Shown here in pieces: positions 31,877 to 38,616 of a stretch of DNA of 41,592 bases; position 1 is the first letter of the stretch; each line of letters begins with the position of its first letter. The DNA lies in NCBI RefSeq assembly GCF_001428825.1, contig NZ_LMIT01000011.1:449485-491076 (forward strand). Direction: 5' to 3'. The position numbers were made by a program, and so were the translations under genes. This stretch comes from Nocardioides sp. Root240 (lineage in GTDB: Bacteria; Actinomycetota; Actinomycetes; Propionibacteriales; Nocardioidaceae). The notes beneath the pieces are model-generated. The model saw only the letters and a list, made by a program, of their open reading frames with translations, was not told the DNA's origin and searched no databases.

Positions 31877-33114
31877 TCCAGCTCACTCCCGTTGGCGTCC
31901 GTCCAGCCCTGCCCGACGATCTCGCCGGGGGACGGGTAGGGGTCGAAGGTGACGCCCGGCGGTACGACGCCGGGGTTCTCGTTGAGCGACGTGAGCCCGG
32001 CCTGACCGTGGATCCGCGCGAAGTTGCTGTTGGAGTCGTAGTTGGAGAACGCCGACGCCCAGGTGCTGAAGAAGCCCGCCACCTCCGGGGTGTAGGGCCG
32101 CAGGAAGGCAATCGGCTCGCGGACGTCGCCGAGGACCGACCGCGTCTGCGGGGTCACGGCGCCGACGGTGTCGAACAGGCCGGGGGCCACCTGGAGCAGC
32201 GAGTCGAGGCTGCCGAGCGCGGGGCGCAGGTCCGCCGACAGCGGACGGAGGTCCTGCAGCAGTGGCGCGAGGTCCTTCGCCACCGGACCGAGCTTGGCGG
32301 TCGCGGGCTCGAGGTCCTGCAGCAGCGGGACGACGTCGTCCACCGCCCCCGGTACGTCGGACAGGGTGCGGTCCGCCTGGCGCAGCGTCCCCGGCAGCGC
32401 CTTCAACGTGGCCCGCAGCTGGGTGCGCTGGCCTGCGACGCGGTCGGTCAGCCCGCTCAACGAGGAGACCACCGACTGCACCTCGGAGTCGCGCTCGGCG
32501 ACGATCCCGAGCAGGTCGTCGAGCCGCTGCGCGAGGTGCTTGATCGCCGGCCCGTCGGTGCCGAGCGCCTTGAGGAGCTGCCCGAGCTCGCGCAGTGCCG
32601 GACCGCCGGTGCGGATCGTGGCGGCGTAGTCACCCTCCTTGCCAGCGAGCACCTCGCCGAGGTTCCCGAAGAGGGACTGCAGGTGGGCGCGGGTCTTCGC
32701 GTCCAGGCTGTTGAGCACGTCGTCGATCTCGGTGGGCGCGGGCATCGTGCCCGGCAGCAGGCCGCCGTCGGGGATCTCGGCGTTCTTGCCCGACCCGTCG
32801 GTGACCTCGACGAGGCGCTCGCTCAGCGTCGCCTTCCAGCCGACGAGCACCACCGCTCCGGAGTGCAGCGGGGCGATGTCGTCGTCGAGCGAGAGCGTGA
32901 GGCGCGCGGCTCCGTCGACGACCTCGATCTTCTCGACGCGGCCGGCGTCGAAGCCGTTGACCTGCACGGGAGATCCCTCCACCACGTTGGTCGCGGACTC
33001 GAGGGTGACCTGCACCTGGTAGCCGTCGCGGCCGATCGCGGCCAGGCTCGCGGCGGCGACCACGGCCAGCGGCAGCGCGGTCCGCAACAGGAGGGAGGAA
33101 CGGGAGAGCGGCAC
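31873..33114 (-). CDS. MCE-family protein 1 of 6 (mceA position)
   Basis: A 413-residue MCE protein. Membrane helix at about 7-26 (LLLRTALPLAVVAAASLAA), MCE domain at ~32-115 (SATNVVEGSPVQVNGFDAG, WKATLSERLVEVTDGSG), and a long helical region. The C-terminal module (YTPEVAGFFSTWASAFSNYD) ends with FDPYPSPGEIVGQGW. It lies 3 bases after the ATPase stop, so the ATPase and the MCE proteins are coupled in one transcript. With the other five it should form the hexameric extracytoplasmic barrel that carries lipid between the cell envelope and the YrbE permease. Confidence 0.92.
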   Translation of the reverse strand: MPLSRSSLLLRTALPLAVVAAASLAAIGRDGYQVQVTLESATNVVEGSPVQVNGFDAGRVEKIEVVDGAARLTLSLDDDIAPLHSGAVVLVGWKATLSERLVEVTDGSGKNAEIPDGGLLPGTMPAPTEIDDVLNSLDAKTRAHLQSLFGNLGEVLAGKEGDYAATIRTGGPALRELGQLLKALGTDGPAIKHLAQRLDDLLGIVAERDSEVQSVVSSLSGLTDRVAGQRTQLRATLKALPGTLRQADRTLSDVPGAVDDVVPLLQDLEPATAKLGPVAKDLAPLLQDLRPLSADLRPALGSLDSLLQVAPGLFDTVGAVTPQTRSVLGDVREPIAFLRPYTPEVAGFFSTWASAFSNYDSNSNFARIHGQAGLTSLNENPGVVPPGVTFDPYPSPGEIVGQGWTDANGSELE

Positions 33115-33117
33115 GTG

Positions 33118-33936
33118 TCAGTCCATCCCGAGGGGGCCGGCGGAGTCACCGCTGAGGAACTGGCGCACGAATGGGTCGTCGTGCTCGAAGGCCTCGGCGG
33201 CCGGGCCGTAGTGGACCGTCTGACCCTTCCAGATCAGGCCGACGTAGTCGGAGACCTTGCGCGCCGTACGGATGTCGTGGGTGACGAGCAGGTAGGTGCC
33301 GCCGTGCTGGGCGTGCATGTCGAGGATGACGTCGTTGAGCAGGCTGGTGCGGACGGGGTCCAGGCCGGAGTCGGGCTCGTCGAAGAAGACGATCTTCGGC
33401 TCCATCACCATCGCGCGGGCGAAGCCCGCGCGCTTGCGCATGCCACCCGAGACCTCGTTCGGGTACTTGTGCAACGACCGGTCGAGGCCGACCTCGGTCA
33501 GCCGGGCGAGGACGATCTCGCGGATCTCGTCCTCGCTCTTGTCGGTGTGCTTGCGCAGCGGGAAGGCGGTGTTGTCGAAGATGTTCATCGACCCGAACAG
33601 CGCGCCGTCCTGGAACAGCACGCCCATCGACTTCCGGATCTCGTAGCGCTCGTGCTCGGTCATGCTCCACAGGTTGTTGCCGAAGATCACGACATCTCCC
33701 TCGTCGGGCTCGAGCAGCCCCACCAGGTGCTTGATCAGCACCGACTTGCCCGTGCCCGAGGGGCCGAGCACGGTGGTGATCGCGTTGTCCTGGAAGTTGA
33801 GGTCCAGGCCCTGCAGCACCTTGAACGAGCCGAACGTCTTGTGGACGCCCCGGACCTCCATGGTGTGCGGCGTGCCGTCGGCGGCGACGGTGCCGTCAGC
33901 GCCCAGGGCGCGGGTGGGCTCGGCGAGACTGGTCAT
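33118..33936 (-). CDS. Mce/Mla ABC transporter ATPase (MlaF/MceG-like)
   Basis: A 272-residue ABC ATPase. Walker A is GPSGTGKS (58-65), Q-loop FQD around 109, signature VSGGMRKR (162-169, the SGGM variant typical of MlaF/Mkl), Walker B IVFFDEPDSGLDP (182-194) and a THD His-switch. It energises the YrbE permeases from the cytoplasm. A disordered 25-residue N-terminus precedes the fold. ATG 33936 has a GAGGAG Shine-Dalgarno; a longer frame to 33987 would run into the upstream permease stop. In mycobacteria the shared MceG ATPase is encoded away from the mce operons, so its position here between yrbE and mce genes is notable. Confidence 0.94.
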   Translation of the reverse strand: MTSLAEPTRALGADGTVAADGTPHTMEVRGVHKTFGSFKVLQGLDLNFQDNAITTVLGPSGTGKSVLIKHLVGLLEPDEGDVVIFGNNLWSMTEHERYEIRKSMGVLFQDGALFGSMNIFDNTAFPLRKHTDKSEDEIREIVLARLTEVGLDRSLHKYPNEVSGGMRKRAGFARAMVMEPKIVFFDEPDSGLDPVRTSLLNDVILDMHAQHGGTYLLVTHDIRTARKVSDYVGLIWKGQTVHYGPAAEAFEHDDPFVRQFLSGDSAGPLGMD

Positions 33937-33967
33937 GACGCACTCCTCGTGCTGGCTGGGTGCCTGG

Positions 33968-34861
33968 TTAGTTGGCGATGGGGGCATTGGGACTGAGACC
34001 CCAGAAGAGCTGCGTCGTGAGGACCCCCAGCACGTGGATGAGGACCATGTTGATCATCATCGACTTGGCGGTCGCGCGGCCGACGCCGACCGACCCGCCG
34101 CTCGCGTTGAAGCCGTAGTAGCAGCCGACGAACACGATCGCGGTGCCGTAGCTGAGCACCTTGATCTGCGAGTACAGGAAGTCCAGCGGGTTCTGGTAGA
34201 GCCAGAAGATGTAGAGGTACCCGCCGGGCGAGACGCCGCCGAGCTGGACGACCGTGACGAGGTACATCGTCACGTACATGACGGCCAGGCCGACGGTGTA
34301 GAGGAACGGGATCGCGATCCAGGCGGCGAGGATGCGGGTGCCGACGAGGTAGGCCTTCGACTTCACGCCCATCACCTCGAGGGCGTCGATCTCGTCGGAG
34401 ATCCGCATCGAGCCGAGCTCGGCGACGAGCCCGCAGCCGACCTTGGCGGCGAAGATGTAGCCCCACATGTACGGCGACATCTCGCGCAGGGAGCAGAAGG
34501 CGTTGAAGATGCCGGAGTAGAGCGGTGCACCGATCTGCTTGAGCGTGTAGCTCGCCTCGAGGCCGCAGACCGTGCCCATCACGCCCTGCATCGCCCAGAT
34601 GATCAGGCCGCTGGTGAGGATCAGCACGCCGGCCTGGTGCAGCACCTCGGTGCTGTAGAGGCGTACGTCGCGGAAGCTGCGGACCACGCTGCCGGAGAAC
34701 CGGACGATGTCGCCCGCAGTGGCGAACCCCGACTTCAACGAGTCGACGGCCGAGGTCTTCGGTCGCATGCCGCCCTGGGCCCGGCGCAGGGAGTCGGCGA
34801 CCTCGGCGGAGCGGTCGGCCGGTCCGCCGGTGGGGTCGGGTCGTTCGGGAGCAAGAGTCAT
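33968..34861 (-). CDS. MlaE/YrbE-family permease B of the Mce transporter
   Basis: A 297-residue integral membrane permease. About 50 hydrophilic N-terminal residues precede five or six membrane helices. The conserved cytoplasmic coupling helix ELGSMRISDEIDALEVMG matches the MlaE family (EIDAL motif), and NASGGSVGVGRATAKSM lies near the C-terminus. It forms a dimer with the permease encoded 9 bases upstream. The start codon ATG 34861 gives MTLAPERPDPTGG. Slightly longer than YrbEA because of the N-terminal extension. Confidence 0.93.
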   Translation of the reverse strand: MTLAPERPDPTGGPADRSAEVADSLRRAQGGMRPKTSAVDSLKSGFATAGDIVRFSGSVVRSFRDVRLYSTEVLHQAGVLILTSGLIIWAMQGVMGTVCGLEASYTLKQIGAPLYSGIFNAFCSLREMSPYMWGYIFAAKVGCGLVAELGSMRISDEIDALEVMGVKSKAYLVGTRILAAWIAIPFLYTVGLAVMYVTMYLVTVVQLGGVSPGGYLYIFWLYQNPLDFLYSQIKVLSYGTAIVFVGCYYGFNASGGSVGVGRATAKSMMINMVLIHVLGVLTTQLFWGLSPNAPIAN

Positions 34862-34870
34862 CGCACAGCC

Positions 34871-35698
34871 TCAGCGGTAGACCTGGATCTCGGGCGCCAG
34901 CCCGAGCAGGATCGTCGTGAACACGAAGTTGAAGGACCAGATGGCCGCGAAGGCGATGACCACGGCCTGGTTGACCGCGCGGCCGACGCCGGCCGGTCCA
35001 CCGCTCGCGGTGAAGCCCTTGTAGCAGCAGACGACCGAGATGATCAGGCCGAACAGGGTCGTCTTCACGACACTGGCCCAGACGTCGGTGGTGGTGGCGT
35101 TGGCGAAGAAGTTCGCATTGAACGCCGAGCTCGACGCGCCGAGCTGCAGCGCGGCGACGTACCCACCGAGGACGCCGAACACCAGGGCGATCAGGTCCAT
35201 CAGGCCGGTCATGATCGTGACCGCGATGACCCGCGGCAGGATCAGCACCCGCACCGGGTCGAGGCCGAGCACCTCCATCGCGTCGATCTCCTCGCGGATC
35301 CGGCGCGCGCCGAGGTCCGCCGTGATCGCCGTCCCCATGACGCCGGCGACGACCATCGCGTTGATCCACGGCGCGAACTCACGCACGCTCGCCATCACGA
35401 AGAAGGAGCCGAGCCGCTCGGGGATGCCGAAGAGGATGTAGAGGTTGCCCGCCTGCAGGCCCGGGGCACCGAACCCGAAGCAGAAGCAGGAGAACATCAT
35501 CGGCACCCAGCACAGGCGCAAGGTGTCGTACATCTGGTCCCGGACGTCGCCCCAGTAGCCGCGCGGCTCCCGCACCGCGGAGCGGAGCACCCGGCCGAGC
35601 AGCTGGATCATCTCGCCGACCTGCTGCAGCGGGGCCTGGGCCGAGCGCAGGGTCTGGCCGACCGTCCGTGACGGCGACTCCGGCGTGCTGGTCGTCAT
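34871..35698 (-). CDS. MlaE/YrbE-family permease A of the Mce transporter
   Basis: A 275-residue permease with five or six membrane helices. The coupling motif is DLGARRIREEIDAMEVLG, and TASGGPAGVGRAVNQAVV is the equivalent of the loop in permease B. It is the first transporter gene of the operon. ATG 35698 (MTTSTPESPSRTV) is used, but no clear Shine-Dalgarno precedes it. An in-frame ATG at 35734 would add 12 residues and place the start right beside the 35741-35763 palindrome, so the start is uncertain. Confidence 0.92.
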   Translation of the reverse strand: MTTSTPESPSRTVGQTLRSAQAPLQQVGEMIQLLGRVLRSAVREPRGYWGDVRDQMYDTLRLCWVPMMFSCFCFGFGAPGLQAGNLYILFGIPERLGSFFVMASVREFAPWINAMVVAGVMGTAITADLGARRIREEIDAMEVLGLDPVRVLILPRVIAVTIMTGLMDLIALVFGVLGGYVAALQLGASSSAFNANFFANATTTDVWASVVKTTLFGLIISVVCCYKGFTASGGPAGVGRAVNQAVVIAFAAIWSFNFVFTTILLGLAPEIQVYR

Positions 35699-35740
35699 GT
35701 GTCGATCGTCACGTCCGCGGGTGGGGCCCGACATCCACAG

Positions 35741-35763
35741 TGGGGGGTGGATTCATCCCCCCA
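35741..35763. promoter_or_regulatory. G6/C6 palindrome upstream of the mce operon
   Basis: Perfect inverted repeat TGGGGGG (35741-35747) and CCCCCCA (35757-35763) with a 9-base centre, in the 90-bp gap between a small membrane protein gene and the first permease gene. On the plus strand TGGGGGGTGG recurs at 36598-36607 before the LuxR gene. On the minus strand TGGGGGGAT...CCCCCC(A)CTG resembles 36621-36642. This suggests an operator for a shared regulator. A rho-independent terminator for the preceding genes is less likely since no U-tract follows. Confidence 0.5.
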
Positions 35764-35788
35764 TCGGGCACGGCCCGGACCCAGGTGC

Positions 35789-36157
35789 TCAGGCCGTGCG
35801 GGGCGCCGGGGCCAGGCCGCCGACAAGGGCACCGACCGTGAGCGCGGTGAGGCTGGTGAGCAGCAGCTGGGTCCACGGCACGGCATCCGCGACGGAGAGC
35901 ACGAGCGGGAGGACGAGCGCGTACGAGCCGAGCGCGGCCGCCGTACCGACGACGGCGCGGTCCAGGCGCAGCGCCGGCGGCTGCGCGCCGGAGACCGCGC
36001 GTGGCCGCGCGGCCCATGCGAAGGCGGCGAGCGCCACGAGGAGCAGCCAGACGTAGCCCAGCGCGGGCAGGAGCTGGCCCACCCACGGCTGCACGACGCC
36101 GCCGATGAGGAGGACCGAGAAGCCGCGCGAGGCGCCGCCGACGACGAGCGGGGCCAT
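35789..36157 (-). CDS. Small four-helix membrane protein
   Basis: A 122-residue hydrophobic protein beginning MAPLVVGGASRGF, with about four membrane helices (SVLLIGGVVQPWV, YVWLLLVALAAFAWAA, AVVGTAAALGSYALVLPLVL, LLLTSLTALTVGALVGGLA). I recognise no family. ATG 36157 shares one base with the stop of the preceding gene (TGATG), so the two small membrane proteins are made together. Both lie directly upstream of the mce operon on the same strand. Confidence 0.7.
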   Translation of the reverse strand: MAPLVVGGASRGFSVLLIGGVVQPWVGQLLPALGYVWLLLVALAAFAWAARPRAVSGAQPPALRLDRAVVGTAAALGSYALVLPLVLSVADAVPWTQLLLTSLTALTVGALVGGLAPAPRTA

Positions 36158-36555
36158 CAGGCCACGCCCTCGGAGGAACGGAAGTGGTCGAGCGCCGGGG
36201 TCACGAGGAGGAGCAGCAGTCCCACCGCGATCGCGACCGGTACGACGAGCGCGACCCACGAGCCCACCAGCGCGAGCACCACCGTGCCCGCCGTACCGGC
36301 GACGACGAGCGAGAGCGGCCCGTAGGACTGGCCGAGCCACACGAACCAGCAGCCGAGGAAGGAGACCAGGCCGAGGGCGACCAGCGCGATCCCCCAGGGC
36401 CGGAAGCTGTCGGAGGCCACCAGGTCGACCCCGACCGCGCCCCGCGCGCCGGGCAGCACGTCGGCTGCCAGGCCGACGAGCAGCAGGCCCGACGCCTGCA
36501 CGTAGCCGGCTCCGACCACCGTCCAGACCCACCCGCCGGTGTCCACCTTCGTCAT
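36157..36555 (-). CDS. Small four-helix membrane protein
   Basis: A 132-residue membrane protein beginning MTKVDTGGWVW, with about four helices (WTVVGAGYVQASGLLLVGLA, WGIALVALGLVSFLGCWFVW, LSLVVAGTAGTVVLALVGSW, ALVVPVAIAVGLLLLLV) and a short hydrophilic loop after helix one. Not a family I recognise. ATG 36555 is favoured because a longer frame to 36663 would overlap the G/C-tract palindromes of the divergent regulator. It forms a coupled pair with the gene at 35789-36157 and may be a membrane accessory to the Mce transporter (inference from position only). Confidence 0.7.
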   Translation of the reverse strand: MTKVDTGGWVWTVVGAGYVQASGLLLVGLAADVLPGARGAVGVDLVASDSFRPWGIALVALGLVSFLGCWFVWLGQSYGPLSLVVAGTAGTVVLALVGSWVALVVPVAIAVGLLLLLVTPALDHFRSSEGVA

Positions 36556-36590
36556 GTCCCGACGGTAGGTGCGGGGCTCGGCCGGGCGCG

Positions 36591-36653
36591 TGCCCCCTGG
36601 GGGGTGGGCAGCTCTCACCTTGGGGGGATTTGGCCCCCCGCTGGGGGTGCGAG
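36591..36653. promoter_or_regulatory. Cluster of G/C-tract palindromes upstream of the LuxR gene
   Basis: Three nested inverted repeats: CCCCC-T-GGGGG at 36593-36603 inside TGCCC/GGGCA arms (36591-36610); GGGGGG (36622-36627) with CCCCCC (36634-36639); and CCCCC (36635-36639) with GGGGG (36643-36647). They lie 110-167 bases upstream of the chosen regulator start and 36-98 bases upstream of the divergent membrane-protein gene. A TATCTT at 36680-36685 is a possible -10 for the regulator. This arrangement suits a multi-site autoregulatory operator. Confidence 0.5.
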
Positions 36654-36757
36654 ACGTTCCCAACGCCCGTGACCTCGCCTATCTTGAGGCTGTTGTCTCT
36701 ATGACGCGAGTCACACGCCAGGCAGGGCGTACCGCGGCGCGAGAAGGGGTGGACGAC

Positions 36758-37954
36758 ATGGGGAACGCATCGCACGCCGAACGGGGTGGACGCCGGCCGA
36801 GCATCTTCGCCGAGCACCTCGGGGACGGTGCCCTCGACGAGTTCGAGGCCGTGCTGAACGAGGCCGAGCAGCTGCTCGGACCCGACTCGATCCCGCCGAT
36901 CGACGAGATCACCGACTTCAACGCAGCCACCGCGGCCCTCGAGAGCGGCTGGCAGAGCATCCGTACCGCGTTCTCCGACGGCCAGGCCCTGGCCGAGCGG
37001 ATCGACTGCGCGAACATCGACGACCTGATGCACCGGATGATCCGCAACGAGCGCATCGTGCGCACCGCGCAGGTCCGGCACCGCGACGCCGTCGTACGGC
37101 TGGTCCGGGAGACCCTCGCCGACCTGCGTGACGTCGAGACGGTCGACGGCCTGATCTCCGCCGGCGCAGAGGCGGTCTGCCGCCTCGGCTTCGACCGCTC
37201 CATCGTGTCGCGCGTCGAGAACAACACGTGGATGACCGAGTTCGTCCACCTCGAGGGCGACTCCGAGTGGGGCGCCGAGATCCTCGCCGCAGGCCGCGCG
37301 CACCCGGTGCCGCTCGTCCACGGCCTTCCCGAGGACGAGGCCCGGCGCCGCTGCAAGCCGATCCTCGTCACCCGGGTGCAGGAGCGCGAGGCGGTCCACC
37401 AGGCCGTGGCCGACGCGTCCGCCTCCCGGTCCTACGTCGCCGCGCCGATCATGCCCGGCAAGCGCCTGCTCGGCTTCGTGCACGGCGACCGCTTCTTCCA
37501 CCGTGGCGAGGTCACCGACTTCGACGCCGAGCTGATCGGTGTCTTCTCCCAGGGCTTCAGCTTCGCGCTCGAGCGGGCGCTGCTCGCCGAGGAGCTCGAG
37601 CAGATGCGGGCCACGGTGCGCCAGATCGGCCTCGGCCTGCAGGGGTACGCCGAGCACGGCGCCTCCCCCAGCCCGACGCCCGGCTTCATCCCGCCCCACG
37701 CCTGGCAGGGCGGCTCACCGGTGCGCGGGCCCGAGCCGCACGTCGGCGACGTCGAGCTGACCCGGCGCGAGTACGACGTCTTCCAGCTGATGGCGCAGGG
37801 CGACACCAACCACCGGATCGCCCGCCGGCTCTCGATCTCCGAGGGCACCGTGAAGTCGCACGTGAAGCACATCCTGCGCAAGCTTGGCGCCGCCAACCGG
37901 GCCGAAGCCGTGGCGCGCTGGCACTCCGCGCAGTCCCAGCACATCGGCTCCTAG
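36758..37954 (+). CDS. GAF domain LuxR-family transcriptional regulator
   Basis: A 398-residue regulator. An N-terminal helical region (1-120) is followed by a GAF-like sensor domain at about 125-275 (GLISAGAEAVCRLGFDRSIV, SYVAAPIMPGKRLLGFVHGD), a linker and a C-terminal LuxR/GerE helix-turn-helix at 334-389 (LTRREYDVFQLMAQGDTNHR, ISEGTVKSHVKHILRKLGA). There is no receiver domain, so it probably senses a small ligand through the GAF domain. ATG 36758 has AAGGGG 10 bases upstream; ATG 36701 is a weaker alternative adding 19 residues. It is divergent from the membrane-protein pair and mce operon, so control of lipid uptake is the leading inference. Its stop overlaps the convergent TetR stop in CTAG. 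Confidence 0.9.
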   Translation: MGNASHAERGGRRPSIFAEHLGDGALDEFEAVLNEAEQLLGPDSIPPIDEITDFNAATAALESGWQSIRTAFSDGQALAERIDCANIDDLMHRMIRNERIVRTAQVRHRDAVVRLVRETLADLRDVETVDGLISAGAEAVCRLGFDRSIVSRVENNTWMTEFVHLEGDSEWGAEILAAGRAHPVPLVHGLPEDEARRRCKPILVTRVQEREAVHQAVADASASRSYVAAPIMPGKRLLGFVHGDRFFHRGEVTDFDAELIGVFSQGFSFALERALLAEELEQMRATVRQIGLGLQGYAEHGASPSPTPGFIPPHAWQGGSPVRGPEPHVGDVELTRREYDVFQLMAQGDTNHRIARRLSISEGTVKSHVKHILRKLGAANRAEAVARWHSAQSQHIGS

Positions 37955-38538
37955 GCGGGAGCCACCAACCGCACGACGGTCGCCTCGACCGCCCGCAGGT
38001 CGGGGTGCGCCTTCGGGCTCGCGGTCGAGGTGCTGTTGAGCGCACCCACCACCAGGTCACGCAGCACCCGCAGGTCGACGTCGTCGCGCACCACGCCCTC
38101 CTTGCGGCCGCGGCTGAGCACGTCGAGCCAGACGCGAGCGAAGCGCCGCTCGTGGTCGGCGTGCGCGGCCCGCAGCTCCGCCGGGAGGGTCTCGACCATC
38201 CGTACCACGGCAGCCGCGCGGTCGTCGCTGGCGTGCAGCGCGGCGAGGTGGCCGTGGACGGCTGCCCGGAGGCGTTCGACCGGCTCCGCGTCGTCCGGTA
38301 CGGCGGCGATCGCCTCCTTCAGCGCGGCCCGGGCCGACTCCACGCCGTCCGCCAGGGTGGCGGCGACGAGGTCGTCCTTGGTCGGGAAGTGGAAGGCGAG
38401 GCTGCCGACCTTGAGGCCCGCGGCGTCGGCGATGCGGCGCAGGCTCGCGCCGCCGTACCCGTGGACGGCGAACTCGTGCGCCGACGCGGCGAGGATCCGC
38501 CGGCGGGTGCGCGCGGCCTTGGTCTCCGGAGCTTCCAC
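37951..38538 (-). CDS. TetR/AcrR family regulator
   Basis: A 195-residue regulator with the TetR helix-turn-helix at about 10-57 (RRRILAASAHEFAVHGYGGA, LRRIADAAGLKVGSLAFHFP, TKDDLV) and a helical ligand domain. GTG 38538 is 6 bases after a TAGGGT -10 box (minus strand, 38545-38550), so translation is probably leaderless. Two tandem imperfect palindromes separate it from the divergent acyl-CoA dehydrogenase gene, so it probably represses itself and that gene. Its stop codon overlaps the convergent LuxR-type gene's stop (CTAG at 37951-37954). Confidence 0.92.
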   Translation of the reverse strand: MEAPETKAARTRRRILAASAHEFAVHGYGGASLRRIADAAGLKVGSLAFHFPTKDDLVAATLADGVESARAALKEAIAAVPDDAEPVERLRAAVHGHLAALHASDDRAAAVVRMVETLPAELRAAHADHERRFARVWLDVLSRGRKEGVVRDDVDLRVLRDLVVGALNSTSTASPKAHPDLRAVEATVVRLVAPA

Positions 38539-38544
38539 GGGCCC

Positions 38545-38601
38545 ACCCTAGCGAATCTGATGATCGTCCGATTATGCTCGGAATCGTACGACCGTCCGAT
38601 T
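38545..38601. promoter_or_regulatory. Tandem TetR operators and divergent promoters
   Basis: Two 20-bp imperfect palindromes, AATCTGATGATCGTCCGATT (38554-38573) and AATCGTACGACCGTCCGATT (38582-38601), share AATC at one end, CGTCCGATT at the other and lie 28 bp apart centre to centre. A TATGCT box at 38573-38578 is a likely -10 for the acyl-CoA dehydrogenase, placing one operator in the -35 region and the other over the start site. TAGGGT at 38545-38550 (minus) serves the TetR gene. Bound repressor could shut both promoters. Confidence 0.72.
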
Positions 38602-38616
38602 TCAAGGAGAAGCCCG

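Noticed and set aside
35741..35763. G6/C6 palindrome as simple rho-independent terminator of the small membrane genes
   Set aside because: No U-tract follows on either strand and similar sequences occur upstream of other operons, so an operator is preferred, though not proven.
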